From: Bradyrhizobium guangdongense
GTDB taxonomy: Bacteria; Pseudomonadota; Alphaproteobacteria; Rhizobiales; Xanthobacteraceae
Length of the DNA: 64,000 nt
NCBI RefSeq assembly: GCF_004114975.1
Contig: NZ_CP030051.1
Span: forward strand, 5,022,001 to 5,086,000
Reading direction: 5' to 3'
The translations under genes were made by a program, and so were the position numbers. The notes beneath the pieces were generated by a model. It was not told the origin of the DNA. It ran no database searches and was given only the letters and a program-made list of their open reading frames with translations. This document shows, one piece after another, positions 45,431-53,366 of this stretch. The stretch's first letter is position 1, and each line of letters begins with the position of its first letter.

Positions 45431-45690
45431 CGGATGATCGTCGTCAGCGATGAATAGCGCTTGTTCGGCTTGGCCTCGGCCGCCGAGAACTGCGCGAAGG
45501 CGTCACTGACGCGCTTTGCGGGCGGCGTATCGCCAGCGAAGCGGAATTCCTGCGGCTTCGGTGCATAGAAGCTGGCGCTGTAATAGGAATCGTCGAAGCG
45601 CGCCTCGCCGACCCCGAACAATGCGTCGCAAACGAACAGGAGCGCGTAGACCCCCGCGACCGCTGCGATGACCTCCTTGAGAACTGACAT
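45427..45690 (-). CDS. Small membrane-anchored protein (87 aa)
   Basis: One N-terminal hydrophobic helix (VIAAVAGVYALLFVCDALF, about 6-25), then a polar domain with FDDSYYSASFYAPKPQEFRF. It looks like a signal-anchored periplasmic protein. The ATG at 45690 is chosen; a longer frame lacks a ribosome site. Not recognised; probably a lineage-specific envelope protein. Confidence 0.65.
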   Translation of the reverse strand: MSVLKEVIAAVAGVYALLFVCDALFGVGEARFDDSYYSASFYAPKPQEFRFAGDTPPAKRVSDAFAQFSAAEAKPNKRYSSLTTIIR

Positions 45691-45815
45691 GATGTTGCCC
45701 TGCCCTTTTGCGCGCAGGATGCAGGCCGGTTCCAAAGCTCTGGTTTAAGGGGCTCTCCTTCTTGTTTGCAGGGTTTGCCGCCGCTGAGCGAATTGCCGAC
45801 AATTTTATCGATTGC

Positions 45816-45851
45816 AAAAAAAGAAGCCCGCCTGACCGGATCAGGCGGGCT
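45816..45851 (-). terminator. Strong Rho-independent terminator for the aldehyde dehydrogenase gene
   Basis: A perfect 11-bp stem AGCCCGCCTGA / TCAGGCGGGCT with a 5-nt loop at 45825-45851, followed on the minus strand after TTC by seven Ts (45816-45822). It begins about 24 nt past the stop codon at 45876. Confidence 0.9.
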
Positions 45852-45875
45852 CCAGGGTTGGCCGCTCGGGAGGTA

Positions 45876-47360
45876 TCAGACGGCCAGATTCATCCAGACA
45901 GCCTTGGGCTCGGTGAAATTGTCGAGCGCGGCGGTGCCGTGCTCCCGGCCGAGGCCGGAATCGCGCTCGCCGCCCCAGGGCAGGCGCACGTCGGTATAGC
46001 CATAGGTGTTCATCCAGACTGTGCCGGCCCGCGCCCGCTTGGCGAAGCGCTGCAGCTTGCCGATGTCGCGGCTCCAGACCCCGGCAGCGAGGCTGTAGGC
46101 GGTGCCGTTGGCGATCCGTAAGGCATCAGCCTCATCCCTGAACTTGATGACGCTGACGACGGGACCGAATATCTCCTCCTGCGAGATGCGCATCTCGTGC
46201 GCGACATCTGCGAACACCGTCGGGCTGATGAAGTAGCCGCGCTCGCCGACGCGCTCACCGCCGGTGACGAGCCTCGCGCCTTCCTGCCGGCCGATGTCGA
46301 CATAGTCGAGGATCGATTTCATCTGCTTCTCGGAGATGACAGGCCCGAGCGCCGTCTTGCGGTCGAGCGGATCGCCGATTCTGATCGACTTCGCGCGCGC
46401 CGCGAGGCGCTCCACGACCTCGTCATAGGCCCTCTCCTGCACCAGCACGCGGGAGCCGGCCGAGCAGACCTGTCCGGCGTTGAAGAAGATGCCTGAGGCC
46501 GCGGCCTTGCTCGCGGCTTCGAGATCGGCATCGTCGAAAATCACGTTGGCCGACTTGCCGCCGAGCTCGAGCGAGACGCGCTTGAAGTTGCTTGCGGCAC
46601 CTTTCATGATTCCGCGGCCGACGCCCGGCGAGCCGGTGAAGGTGACCTTGTCCACATCAGGGTGATTGACCAGCGCATCGCCGACGATGCGACCAGGTCC
46701 GGTGACGACGTTGAAGACGCCCTTCGGCAGGCCGGCTTCGAGCGCGAGCTCGGCGATTCGCAGCGCCGACAGCGAGGTCAGCTCGGCCGGCTTCATCACG
46801 ATGGTGCAGCCGCAGGCCAGCGCCGGCGCGAGCTTCCACATGCCGATCATCAGCGGGAAATTCCACGGCACGATGGCCGCGACCACGCCGACCGGCTCGC
46901 GCACCGTGTAGGTCAGGGCCTCGTCACGCACCGGCACGACATCGCCGCTGATCTTGTCGGCCCAGCCGGCGTAGTAGGTCAGCGTGTCCAGAGCGGCCGG
47001 AAAGTCCTGACGCGCGGTCGCTGCGATCGGCTTGCCGGCATCGATCGACTCCAGCTCGATGATCTCGTCGGCGTGCGCTCTCAGCAGGTCCGCCCAGCGC
47101 AGCAGGATCTGGCCGCGCTCGGAGGCGCGCATCGTACGCCACGGGCCTTCGAAGGCGCGGCGCGCGGCGGCGACCGCATGCGCGACATCGGCTTCGCCGC
47201 CTTCGGCGATGGTGGCAATGACCTGGCCGGTGGCGGGATTGAGGGATTTGAAGGTGCGGCCGGAGCTCGCCGGGACGCGGCGGCCGTCGATCAGGAGAGG
47301 CTGTGGCCGGGCCATGAACTCGGCGGCCGGCGAATGTGCAAAGTCATATGCAACAGACAT
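45876..47360 (-). CDS. NAD(P)-dependent aldehyde dehydrogenase
   Basis: A 494-residue ALDH-superfamily enzyme. It has the oxyanion Asn167 (VPWNFPL), general base Glu265 (SLELGGKSAN) and nucleophile Cys299 (NAGQVCSAGSRV). Length and the TVREPVGVVAAIVPWNFPL pattern fit the broad betaine/gamma-aminobutyraldehyde/phenylacetaldehyde group; the substrate cannot be told. The ATG at 47360 is 7 nt after GGAGG, with another ATG immediately before it. It ends in a strong terminator, so it is monocistronic. It is divergent from a regulator with a palindromic site between them. Confidence 0.9.
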   Translation of the reverse strand: MSVAYDFAHSPAAEFMARPQPLLIDGRRVPASSGRTFKSLNPATGQVIATIAEGGEADVAHAVAAARRAFEGPWRTMRASERGQILLRWADLLRAHADEIIELESIDAGKPIAATARQDFPAALDTLTYYAGWADKISGDVVPVRDEALTYTVREPVGVVAAIVPWNFPLMIGMWKLAPALACGCTIVMKPAELTSLSALRIAELALEAGLPKGVFNVVTGPGRIVGDALVNHPDVDKVTFTGSPGVGRGIMKGAASNFKRVSLELGGKSANVIFDDADLEAASKAAASGIFFNAGQVCSAGSRVLVQERAYDEVVERLAARAKSIRIGDPLDRKTALGPVISEKQMKSILDYVDIGRQEGARLVTGGERVGERGYFISPTVFADVAHEMRISQEEIFGPVVSVIKFRDEADALRIANGTAYSLAAGVWSRDIGKLQRFAKRARAGTVWMNTYGYTDVRLPWGGERDSGLGREHGTAALDNFTEPKAVWMNLAV

Positions 47361-47398
47361 CATATTTCCTCCAGATCTTCTGTACGAAGCTAGGCCAG

Positions 47399-47422
47399 AT
47401 ATCGTAGGAGTAAATATGATAT
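47399..47422. promoter_or_regulatory. 24-bp palindrome between ALDH and regulator
   Basis: The arms ATATCGTA and TATGATAT (7 of 8 matching) are separated by 8 bp, centred in the 113-bp region between the divergent aldehyde dehydrogenase and PBP-HTH regulator genes. The 8-8-8 geometry equals that of the second site at 49903-49926. It is the best candidate operator for the adjacent regulator. Confidence 0.5.
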
Positions 47423-47473
47423 GGCTTGCAATTGGACGGTCCACATATGAAGCGAATTTCATAAGGAAGGCCG

Positions 47474-48556
47474 ATGCTTCAGATCGAAATCGAGGCCGTC
47501 TGGCGGTTTCGCCAGGAAGGCAGCCCGCGCACGGCCGTGGTCATGCTCGGTGTCCTCAATGAAATCCGGAAGACCGGAAAGATCACGAGCGCGGCGAGCG
47601 ATGCGCACCTGTCGTACCGGCACGTCTGGAATCTGATCGAGCAATGGTCGGAGTTCTTCGGGACGCCGCTGGTCGAGACCCAGCGCGGCAAGGGCTCGAA
47701 ACTGACCCCGTTCGGCGAGCGGCTGGTGTGGGCCGGCGAGCGCATGCAGGCGCGGCTCGGGCCGCAGCTGGAAAACCTCGCGCAGGAGCTCGCGAGCGAG
47801 ATCAAGCCGTTTCTCGAACAGCGTCCCTCCGTGATCCGCGTCCATGCGAGCCACGGTTTTGCGGTGGCAAAGCTGCGCGAATTCCTCGACCGCGAGCCCG
47901 GCATCGGCGTCGATCTGCGCTACGTCAGCAACCAGCATTCGCTGGTTTCGCTGGCGCAGGGCGCCTGCGATCTCTCCGGCCTGCATCTGCCGCACGGCGC
48001 GTTGCGCGCGCAAGGCATCAAGGCGGCGCGCGAATGGCTCGATCCGCGCGAGGACCGCATCATCAGTTTCGTCACCCGCGAGATGGGCCTGATGGTCGCC
48101 CGCGGCAATCCGCGGCGCATTGCCTCGCTCGATGATCTCACCAGGCCAAACGTGCGCTTCGTCAACCGCGATCATGATTCCGGCACGCGGCTGTTGTTCG
48201 ACCAATTGCTTGCCGCGCAGGGTGTCGACGAGAGCAAGATCAACGGTGCGCAGCAGATCGAGTTCACCCACGCCGCGGTCGCGGCCTATGTCGCCAGCGG
48301 CATGGCGGATGCGTGCTTCGGCGTCGAGGCGGCCGCCCGTCAGTTCGGCCTCGATTTCATCCGCCTCCTCACCGAGGATTATTTCTTCGTCTGCAAGCGC
48401 GCCTTCCTCGACACCGCGCCCATGCAGCGCATTCTCGAAATCATCCGCAGCGCCGATTTCCGTGCCGCCGTCGCGACGCTTCCCGGCTACGTACCGTCGG
48501 ACACCGGCACCGTGACCGGCGTGAAGGCATTCCTGGAGATGCACGCTGTGCGATGA
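47474..48556 (+). CDS. ModE-like HTH fused to a periplasmic-binding-type sensor domain
   Basis: 360 residues. The N-terminal about 95 form a LysR/ModE-type winged helix (GKITSAASDAHLSYRHVWNLIEQW; the SYxxxW block is the ModE_N pattern, then LTPFGERLV). The rest is a cytoplasmic type 2 periplasmic-binding fold of the PBP-like/COG1910 kind (IRVHASHGFAVAKLREFL, SGLHLPHGALRAQ, RFVNRDHDSGTRLLFDQLL, GMADACFGVEAAARQFGL), known or presumed to bind molybdate-like oxyanions or small organic ligands. It is a one-component sensor. It is divergent from an aldehyde dehydrogenase gene and followed by a stand-alone ModE-like protein. Confidence 0.85.
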   Translation: MLQIEIEAVWRFRQEGSPRTAVVMLGVLNEIRKTGKITSAASDAHLSYRHVWNLIEQWSEFFGTPLVETQRGKGSKLTPFGERLVWAGERMQARLGPQLENLAQELASEIKPFLEQRPSVIRVHASHGFAVAKLREFLDREPGIGVDLRYVSNQHSLVSLAQGACDLSGLHLPHGALRAQGIKAAREWLDPREDRIISFVTREMGLMVARGNPRRIASLDDLTRPNVRFVNRDHDSGTRLLFDQLLAAQGVDESKINGAQQIEFTHAAVAAYVASGMADACFGVEAAARQFGLDFIRLLTEDYFFVCKRAFLDTAPMQRILEIIRSADFRAAVATLPGYVPSDTGTVTGVKAFLEMHAVR

Positions 48557-48633
48557 CGCGGCGGCTCGCCTTCACTTGTCGTCGATGGGCAACAATGGCA
48601 ATCTTGATCGAGAGCCATTCAAGAGAGCCCGTC

Positions 48634-49008
48634 ATGTCGCGCGCGAGCGCCAAATCGCTGCCCCAGCTGAGCCTTCGCATCGACCTCGACGGCGAGGACC
48701 GGATCGGGCCCGGCAAGATCGAGCTTCTGGAGCAGATCCGCGAGCAAGGCTCGATCTCGGGCGCCGGGCGCGCCATGGACATGTCGTACAAGCGCGCCTG
48801 GGATCTCGTCGACGAGATCAACCGCATCTGCGGACAGGTGGCGGTCGAGCCGCAGGCCGGCGGCAAGAACGGCGGCGGCGCCATGCTGACGCCGTTCGGC
48901 GAAAAGCTCGTCGCGCGCTACCGCAAGATCGAGCGCGACGCCGCTCGCGCCGTGCAAAAGGAGCTGGAAGCGCTCAGGAGCGACATCGCCCGCTCGCGCA
49001 AATCGTGA
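48634..49008 (+). CDS. ModE-like winged-helix protein without Mop domains
   Basis: 124 residues comprising only the ModE N-terminal DNA-binding domain: GKIELLEQIREQGSISGAGRAMDMSYKRAWDLVDEIN, then GGKNGGGAMLTPFGEKLVARY, and a C-terminal helix for dimers. The two molybdate-binding Mop domains of full ModE are absent, so any metal sensing must come from elsewhere, perhaps the PBP-domain protein just upstream. An earlier ATG in frame (48595) would add 13 residues. Its stop is 14 bp before the GNAT gene, probably one transcript. Confidence 0.87.
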   Translation: MSRASAKSLPQLSLRIDLDGEDRIGPGKIELLEQIREQGSISGAGRAMDMSYKRAWDLVDEINRICGQVAVEPQAGGKNGGGAMLTPFGEKLVARYRKIERDAARAVQKELEALRSDIARSRKS

Positions 49009-49022
49009 GCGGAGGGACGCGC

Positions 49023-49496
49023 ATGGACGAGGCGCTGGTCATTCGCTCCGCTTTACCCTCCGATCTGCCGCAGCTTCTCGCGCTCTACCGCCACCTCGAT
49101 CCCCAGGATGAAACTCCGCCACTCGACCTAGCCGCACAGCGTCTCGACGAATTAGGGGCCTATCGCGGAAGCGCGGTCCTGATCGGGCTCAGGGCAAGTT
49201 CTGTTGTAGCATCCTGCACGCTCGTCGTGATCCCCAATCTGACGCGCGGCGGCCACTCCTACGGCCTGATCGAGAACGTCGTCACCGACGCCGCGTGCAG
49301 GGGCCGGGGCTATGGCAAGCAAATGCTGCAGGCAGCCGTCACCGCCGCATGGCAGGCCGACTGCTACAAGGTCATGTTGATGACCGGCTCCAGAAAGCCG
49401 TCGACCCTGGCCTTCTATGCCTCAGCCGGTTTCGAGCAGAGCAAGACCGGCTTCCAAATCCGGCGGCTGCAGGCGAGGATGGAGACTGCCGACTGA
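49023..49496 (+). CDS. GNAT-family N-acetyltransferase
   Basis: 157 residues. The acetyl-CoA loop is ENVVTDAACRGRGYGKQML (R-G-x-G-x-G-K), followed by CYKVMLMTGSRKPSTLAFYASAGF, the usual helix-turn before the last strands. The ATG at 49023 follows GGAGGG at about 6 nt. The acceptor is unknown. It follows the ModE-like gene closely and ends 7 bp before a convergent hypothetical gene. Confidence 0.85.
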   Translation: MDEALVIRSALPSDLPQLLALYRHLDPQDETPPLDLAAQRLDELGAYRGSAVLIGLRASSVVASCTLVVIPNLTRGGHSYGLIENVVTDAACRGRGYGKQMLQAAVTAAWQADCYKVMLMTGSRKPSTLAFYASAGFEQSKTGFQIRRLQARMETAD

Positions 49497-49503
49497 TGCT
49501 GCA

Positions 49504-49881
49504 TCAGTTCGGCCGCACCGTCATCCCGGGCATCGGCTGGGTCAACGCTTCGCCGAGCAGGCTCTGCTCGTCCTTGGGGATCGAGAAGCGGACCTTGAAA
49601 CCCTCCTCGGTTTCCAGCGTGATGATGCGCTGGGTCGTGTCGGTGGATTGTTCCAGCATCCAGGATGCGAGCGGATAGGCGTAGCGCAGGCTCTGGTCGC
49701 CATAGCGAGCCTTCAGCGCCGCCTCGGGCAGGCCGGGCAGTGTCATGATCAGCGCGCCGATCTGACTGAGCGAGACGCTGACTGCGGCGGGATTGCCCGC
49801 CACATCCTCGAAGCCCAGCGAGATCGCGCCGCCATCGGCTGCCACCTCGCAGATCGTGAGCTGCCTCACCTTGATTTCCAT
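49504..49881 (-). CDS. Hypothetical protein with a ModE-type site in its promoter
   Basis: A 125-residue soluble protein, MEIKVRQLTICEVAADGGAI..., predicted mainly beta strand with a helical middle. No signal peptide or known motif. The ATG at 49881 is preferred over one at 49914, which would lie inside the operator. A 24-bp palindrome of ModE type ends 22 nt upstream of the start, so it is likely controlled by molybdate or by the neighbouring regulators. I do not recognise the family. Confidence 0.65.
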   Translation of the reverse strand: MEIKVRQLTICEVAADGGAISLGFEDVAGNPAAVSVSLSQIGALIMTLPGLPEAALKARYGDQSLRYAYPLASWMLEQSTDTTQRIITLETEEGFKVRFSIPKDEQSLLGEALTQPMPGMTVRPN

Positions 49882-49902
49882 CGCCAGTCTCGGGGATGCA
49901 CT

Positions 49903-49926
49903 CGCTATATCCATTACGATATATCG
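49903..49926 (-). promoter_or_regulatory. ModE-type operator CGCTATAT-N8-ATATATCG
   Basis: 8-bp arms (7 of 8 complementary) with an 8-bp spacer. From memory, the E. coli modA operator is also 24 bp with CGTTATAT and ACATAACG arms and an 8-bp spacer, which this fits closely. It covers the position expected for the -10/start region of the gene at 49504-49881 and lies 0.9 kb from a ModE-like gene. Confidence 0.6.
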
Positions 49927-50026
49927 ATAAGTCGACCCTCGTCCAGCCCACTTTCTTTGGAATTCATCGAGCCGACCGCCATGGCCGCTCGAACCGATGC
50001 AATCTGAAACAGACCGGCCACTCGGG

Positions 50027-50599
50027 TCAGAACGCCGGTTCGTCCTTCAGCGCGGCGATCACCTGCTCGCCGGGCGCGGTGAGACGATAGGTCACCAGCG
50101 GACGGCTCGGCGGCGGCTTGCGGCCGATCTCGACGATGTAGCCACGCACCATCAGCGCTTCGAAGCTGCCATAATAGCCGTACATGCTGATTTCGTTCTG
50201 CTTGAGCAGCTTGAATTCGCGCAGCAGCCGGATCTCGTTGCCCGACAGCAGCGAACGGCGGACGCGTTGCACGAAGCTCGCGCGCTGCTCGAACCAGGCT
50301 GCATCGGGCAGCTCGCGCGAAGACGGCAGGGCGTCGCGATCACACGGGCGCATCTCGACATCGGCTCTCCGAGCCGACGGCGACGGCATGCTGCCACCGA
50401 CTGCGTCCCTGGCCTCGTCGAGCAACGCGATCGGCCAGCGCCGCTTGTTGTCGACCATCACCGGCGGCGGCACGACATTGTCGCGCACCAGCTGCTCGAA
50501 ACGGCCGGCCGTGACGCCGACATAGGCCGCCGCGCGGCGGCGGTCGACGAGACGGGCATCCCGCCCATGCTCCGGCTCGCATACGATCGTTTCGTTCAC
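50027..50599 (-). CDS. HTH protein, excisionase/MerR-like N-terminus
   Basis: About 190 residues from a GTG at 50599 (AGGGG upstream). Residues about 15-65 look like an excisionase/AlpA-type winged helix (LVDRRRAAAYVGVTAGRFEQLVRDNVVPPPVMVDNKRRW). The C-terminal about 75 residues form a second winged-helix-like part (MYGYYGSFEALMVRGYIVEIGRKPP...TYRLTAPGEQVIAAL). It may be a regulator, but there is no integrase or other phage gene nearby, so a phage remnant is not supported. Divergent from the LysR gene, sharing a promoter region. Confidence 0.6.
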   Translation of the reverse strand: MNETIVCEPEHGRDARLVDRRRAAAYVGVTAGRFEQLVRDNVVPPPVMVDNKRRWPIALLDEARDAVGGSMPSPSARRADVEMRPCDRDALPSSRELPDAAWFEQRASFVQRVRRSLLSGNEIRLLREFKLLKQNEISMYGYYGSFEALMVRGYIVEIGRKPPPSRPLVTYRLTAPGEQVIAALKDEPAF

Positions 50600-50712
50600 C
50601 CAAAATCCCCTGCCGCATCGTTGCGGGCGCGTCCTCGCGCGGGCCCGAGGGCCCGTCGGCCGTGACACTAGGGTGAAACGGGCGCTCTCAAAAGGCAGAG
50701 AAATTCGTACAC

Positions 50713-50741
50713 ATTGCTGCCGTTGCGGCAACGGCTATAGT
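50713..50741 (+). promoter_or_regulatory. Promoter with a 17-bp palindrome filling the spacer
   Basis: TATAGT at 50736-50741 is a good -10, and TTGCTG at 50714-50719 a fair -35. Between them lies the perfect palindrome GCCGTTGC-G-GCAACGGC (50719-50735). A protein on this site would block polymerase, so the LysR gene starting at 50758 is probably autorepressed, or repressed by the divergent HTH protein. Confidence 0.5.
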
Positions 50742-50757
50742 GCGGTCCAGGGGTCCC

Positions 50758-51696
50758 ATGCGCTTTCATTCACCTAGCATCCAATACTTCCATGCCGTCC
50801 GCCGCACCGGGTCGATCCGGGCCGCCGCGCGCCTCCTCAACGTCGCCTCGTCCGCCGTCAGCCGCCAAATTCTCAAGCTCGAACAAGAGGTTGGATCACC
50901 CTTATTCGAGCGCACCGCCCGCGGCCTGACGCTAACGACGGTCGGCGAGATGCTGGCCCGCCACGTCATGAACGTGCTCCAGGATCTCGACCGTTTCCGC
51001 TCGGACGTCGCGTCCCTCTCCGGCGCCTGGCACGGCACGATCAGCATCGCCTGCATCGAGTCCCTCACGGAATCGGTGTTGCCGGATTTGATCGCCGCGC
51101 ACCGCAGCCGGGCCCGGCGCGTCAGCTTCACCACGATGGTAATGGGATCGTCCGACGTGCTTGAAGCGTTGCGGCGGGGCGAAGCCGATATCGGCATCGC
51201 CATGGCGCTCAGGCATCCACCTGACCTGCGGCAGGTCGCATTGAAGCGGTTTCGCCTCGGCGCACTGGTGGCGCGCGAGCATCCGTTGGCGCGCCGCAAG
51301 ACGGTGACGCTGGAGCAATGCCTCGCCTTCCCGGTCATTCACGCGCTGCCGGAGCTGTCGATCTACCATTTGCTGCAGCCGCTGATCGCGCAGCTCTACG
51401 AGACGCCGGAGCCTGCGATCCAGGCCAACTCGATCGACCTCATGCGCGAGCTCGCCGCGCGCGGCGTCGGCGTCGCCTTCCAGACCCAGCTCGGCATCAC
51501 TAGATTGTCGCGCGATGCGCAGCTCGTGTTCCTACCGCTCGACAATGCCGGCAGCCCGGTATGGTCGGATCTCGGCATCTACGTCCGCGCCGAGCGCACC
51601 CTGCCCGCCTTCACCGAGTCATTTCTGCAGGAGCTGGTCCGCGAACTGGGTGAGCGCGAGCGGCGAGAGAGTGCGGCGTATCCGCACATCCCGTGA
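50758..51696 (+). CDS. LysR-family transcriptional regulator
   Basis: 312 residues. The HTH covers residues 3-60 (IQYFHAVRRTGSIRAAARLLNVASSAVSRQILKLEQEVG, then LFERTARGLTLTTVGE). The C-terminal type 2 periplasmic-binding effector domain covers about 90-295 (GTISIACIESLTESVLPDLI, EADIGIAMALRHPPDLRQV). The ATG at 50758 follows AGGGG by 5-6 nt. No enzyme gene is adjacent to suggest its target; the next gene downstream is an AraC-type regulator. Confidence 0.9.
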   Translation: MRFHSPSIQYFHAVRRTGSIRAAARLLNVASSAVSRQILKLEQEVGSPLFERTARGLTLTTVGEMLARHVMNVLQDLDRFRSDVASLSGAWHGTISIACIESLTESVLPDLIAAHRSRARRVSFTTMVMGSSDVLEALRRGEADIGIAMALRHPPDLRQVALKRFRLGALVAREHPLARRKTVTLEQCLAFPVIHALPELSIYHLLQPLIAQLYETPEPAIQANSIDLMRELAARGVGVAFQTQLGITRLSRDAQLVFLPLDNAGSPVWSDLGIYVRAERTLPAFTESFLQELVRELGERERRESAAYPHIP

Positions 51697-51709
51697 TCTG
51701 AACTGGCAG

Positions 51710-51726
51710 TATTTTCCCGGAATATA
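51710..51726. promoter_or_regulatory. Palindrome TATTTTCC-C-GGAATATA
   Basis: A 17-bp near-perfect inverted repeat (7 of 8 pairs) in the 92-bp gap before the AraC-type gene. It has the same 8-1-8 shape as the site in front of the LysR gene, but a different sequence. Possible operator. Confidence 0.35.
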
Positions 51727-51788
51727 GCCGCTGGTCGGGCGTTGGTATCTTGTGGTTCCGCTCGCTGCCCCTCGCCTCTGGATCCCGA

Positions 51789-52748
51789 ATGCCGCTCAAC
51801 CGGTTGAAGCCATCGCGTGTCCTGACTATCGAGCGCTTCTCGGATTACGCCGAATTCCGCGCCAACGAGGTGCTCGGGCTCGGCACCAGCACCCCGCTTC
51901 GTCCGCGCGAGTTCTCGCTGACACGGGCCATCCTGCCGCTTCAGAGCGGGGTGTTCGTATTGCAGCGCGCCTTCGCCCGGCGCTTTGAAGCCGAGATGGG
52001 AACGGATACCGGCATCGGCCTCGTTGTCCCCCTCACCTTTCATTCCATCACCAATGGCGTCGAAATCGACAGTTCGACGATCGGCGTCGTGCGCGGCAAG
52101 GCGCCCGTCGTCTCGATCGAGCACCAGCCCAACACCTACTTCATGCTGCGCTTCAACTCGGACATGCGGCACCGCGGATGGACGGATTTCGATACCGGGC
52201 TCGCTACTGTCCGTCCGCAGCACGACCCGATGGCACGTCTCCGCGCCGCCTTTCTCGAAATGTTCTCGCTCGCTTCGGGATGCGACGATCCTCGGCAGTT
52301 CGAGGCGCTCCACCGCCCGATCCAGGAAACGCTGTTCGCTTGCCTCGATGCCGCACTGGTGCCTGCAGGGTCTCTCGCTACTCGCCCTGGGTCGTTCGAC
52401 AGGCACCGCAAGCTGATTGCCCGGCTCGACGAGGTCGTCGAGCTGTTCGGCAGCCAGCCGCTCTACAGCGACGACCTCGCCACCGCGCTCGGCGTATCCG
52501 TGCGGACGCTCCAGACTGCGACGCAAGTGGTGCATGGCGTCAGCCTGCATCACTATCTGCGTCTCAAGCGGTTGTGGGCCGTTCGCGTCCTGCTCATGAC
52601 CGGAGGCGGCGGATTGACCGTGAAGGCCGCGGCACTCGCCAACGGCTTCTGGCATCTCGGCGACTTCTCGGTCGGCTACAAGCGCGCCTTCGGCGAAATG
52701 CCGTCCGAGACATTGGCGCGCGGACGAGGTTCGTTTTATCGCAGCTGA
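51789..52748 (+). CDS. AraC-family transcriptional regulator
   Basis: 319 residues from an ATG at 51789 (a TTG at 51750 is possible). The N-terminal about 210 residues resemble the sensor part of AraC proteins that carry a choline/quorum-like binding region (FRANEVLGLGTSTPLRPREFSLTRAILPL). The C-terminal double HTH lies about 225-315 (LYSDDLATALGVSVRTLQTATQVVHGVSLHHYLRLKRL, then FWHLGDFSVGYKRAFGEMPSETL, the second-HTH pattern). The effector is unknown; it ends 16 bp from a convergent membrane gene. Confidence 0.87.
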   Translation: MPLNRLKPSRVLTIERFSDYAEFRANEVLGLGTSTPLRPREFSLTRAILPLQSGVFVLQRAFARRFEAEMGTDTGIGLVVPLTFHSITNGVEIDSSTIGVVRGKAPVVSIEHQPNTYFMLRFNSDMRHRGWTDFDTGLATVRPQHDPMARLRAAFLEMFSLASGCDDPRQFEALHRPIQETLFACLDAALVPAGSLATRPGSFDRHRKLIARLDEVVELFGSQPLYSDDLATALGVSVRTLQTATQVVHGVSLHHYLRLKRLWAVRVLLMTGGGGLTVKAAALANGFWHLGDFSVGYKRAFGEMPSETLARGRGSFYRS

Positions 52749-52764
52749 GGAGCGGATTGCGCGC

Positions 52765-53337
52765 TCAGCCGTGGCCGTTCTCCTTGCGGTGCGCGGTGTC
52801 GCCGAGGCGGTCGACCCAGGCGATGCCGATCGCCGAGACGATGAAGGTCAGGTGGATCAGCACCTGCCACATCACGCCGCTCTCGGTGAAATTGCTGCGC
52901 GTGGTGCCGAGATTGCCGGCCTCGATGAAGGTCCTGAGCAGCGAGATCGACGAGATGCCGACGATCGCCATCGCAAGCTTGATCTTGAGCACGCTCGCAT
53001 TGACGTGACTGAGCCATTCCGGCTCGTCGGGATGGCCGCGCAGGTTCAGGCGGGAGACGAAGGTCTCGTAGCCGCCGACGATCACCATCACGAGCAGGTT
53101 CGAGATCATCACGACGTCGATCAGGCCGAGCACGACCAGCATGATCTGCTGCTCGCTGGCGTCGAACGAGTGCGCGACCAGGTGCCACAGCTCCTTCAGG
53201 AACAGCAGCACATAGACCGCCTGCGCGACGATGAGGCCGACATAGAGCGGCAATTGCAGCCAGCGCGAGCCGAAGATCAGCCGCGGAAACAGGCCGATCG
53301 GCGGATTGGCCAAAGCTGCTTTGGGTTCGGACGACAT
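52765..53337 (-). CDS. UPF0114 (YqhA) membrane protein
   Basis: 190 residues, four membrane helices (about 30-50, 66-88, 118-138, 158-175), with LVVLGLIDVVMISNLLVMVIVGGYETF and SSISLLRTFIEA, the hallmarks of UPF0114/YqhA. Function unknown. It is the last gene of the terB-118aa-terC-yqhA group on the minus strand, 29 bp after the terC stop. Confidence 0.87.
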   Translation of the reverse strand: MSSEPKAALANPPIGLFPRLIFGSRWLQLPLYVGLIVAQAVYVLLFLKELWHLVAHSFDASEQQIMLVVLGLIDVVMISNLLVMVIVGGYETFVSRLNLRGHPDEPEWLSHVNASVLKIKLAMAIVGISSISLLRTFIEAGNLGTTRSNFTESGVMWQVLIHLTFIVSAIGIAWVDRLGDTAHRKENGHG

Positions 53338-53366
53338 CGATCACTCCAGGAAGACGAAGACGGGAC

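Noticed and set aside
50027..50599. Excisionase-like HTH as evidence of a prophage
   Set aside because: No integrase, structural gene, att repeat or composition shift is visible around it.
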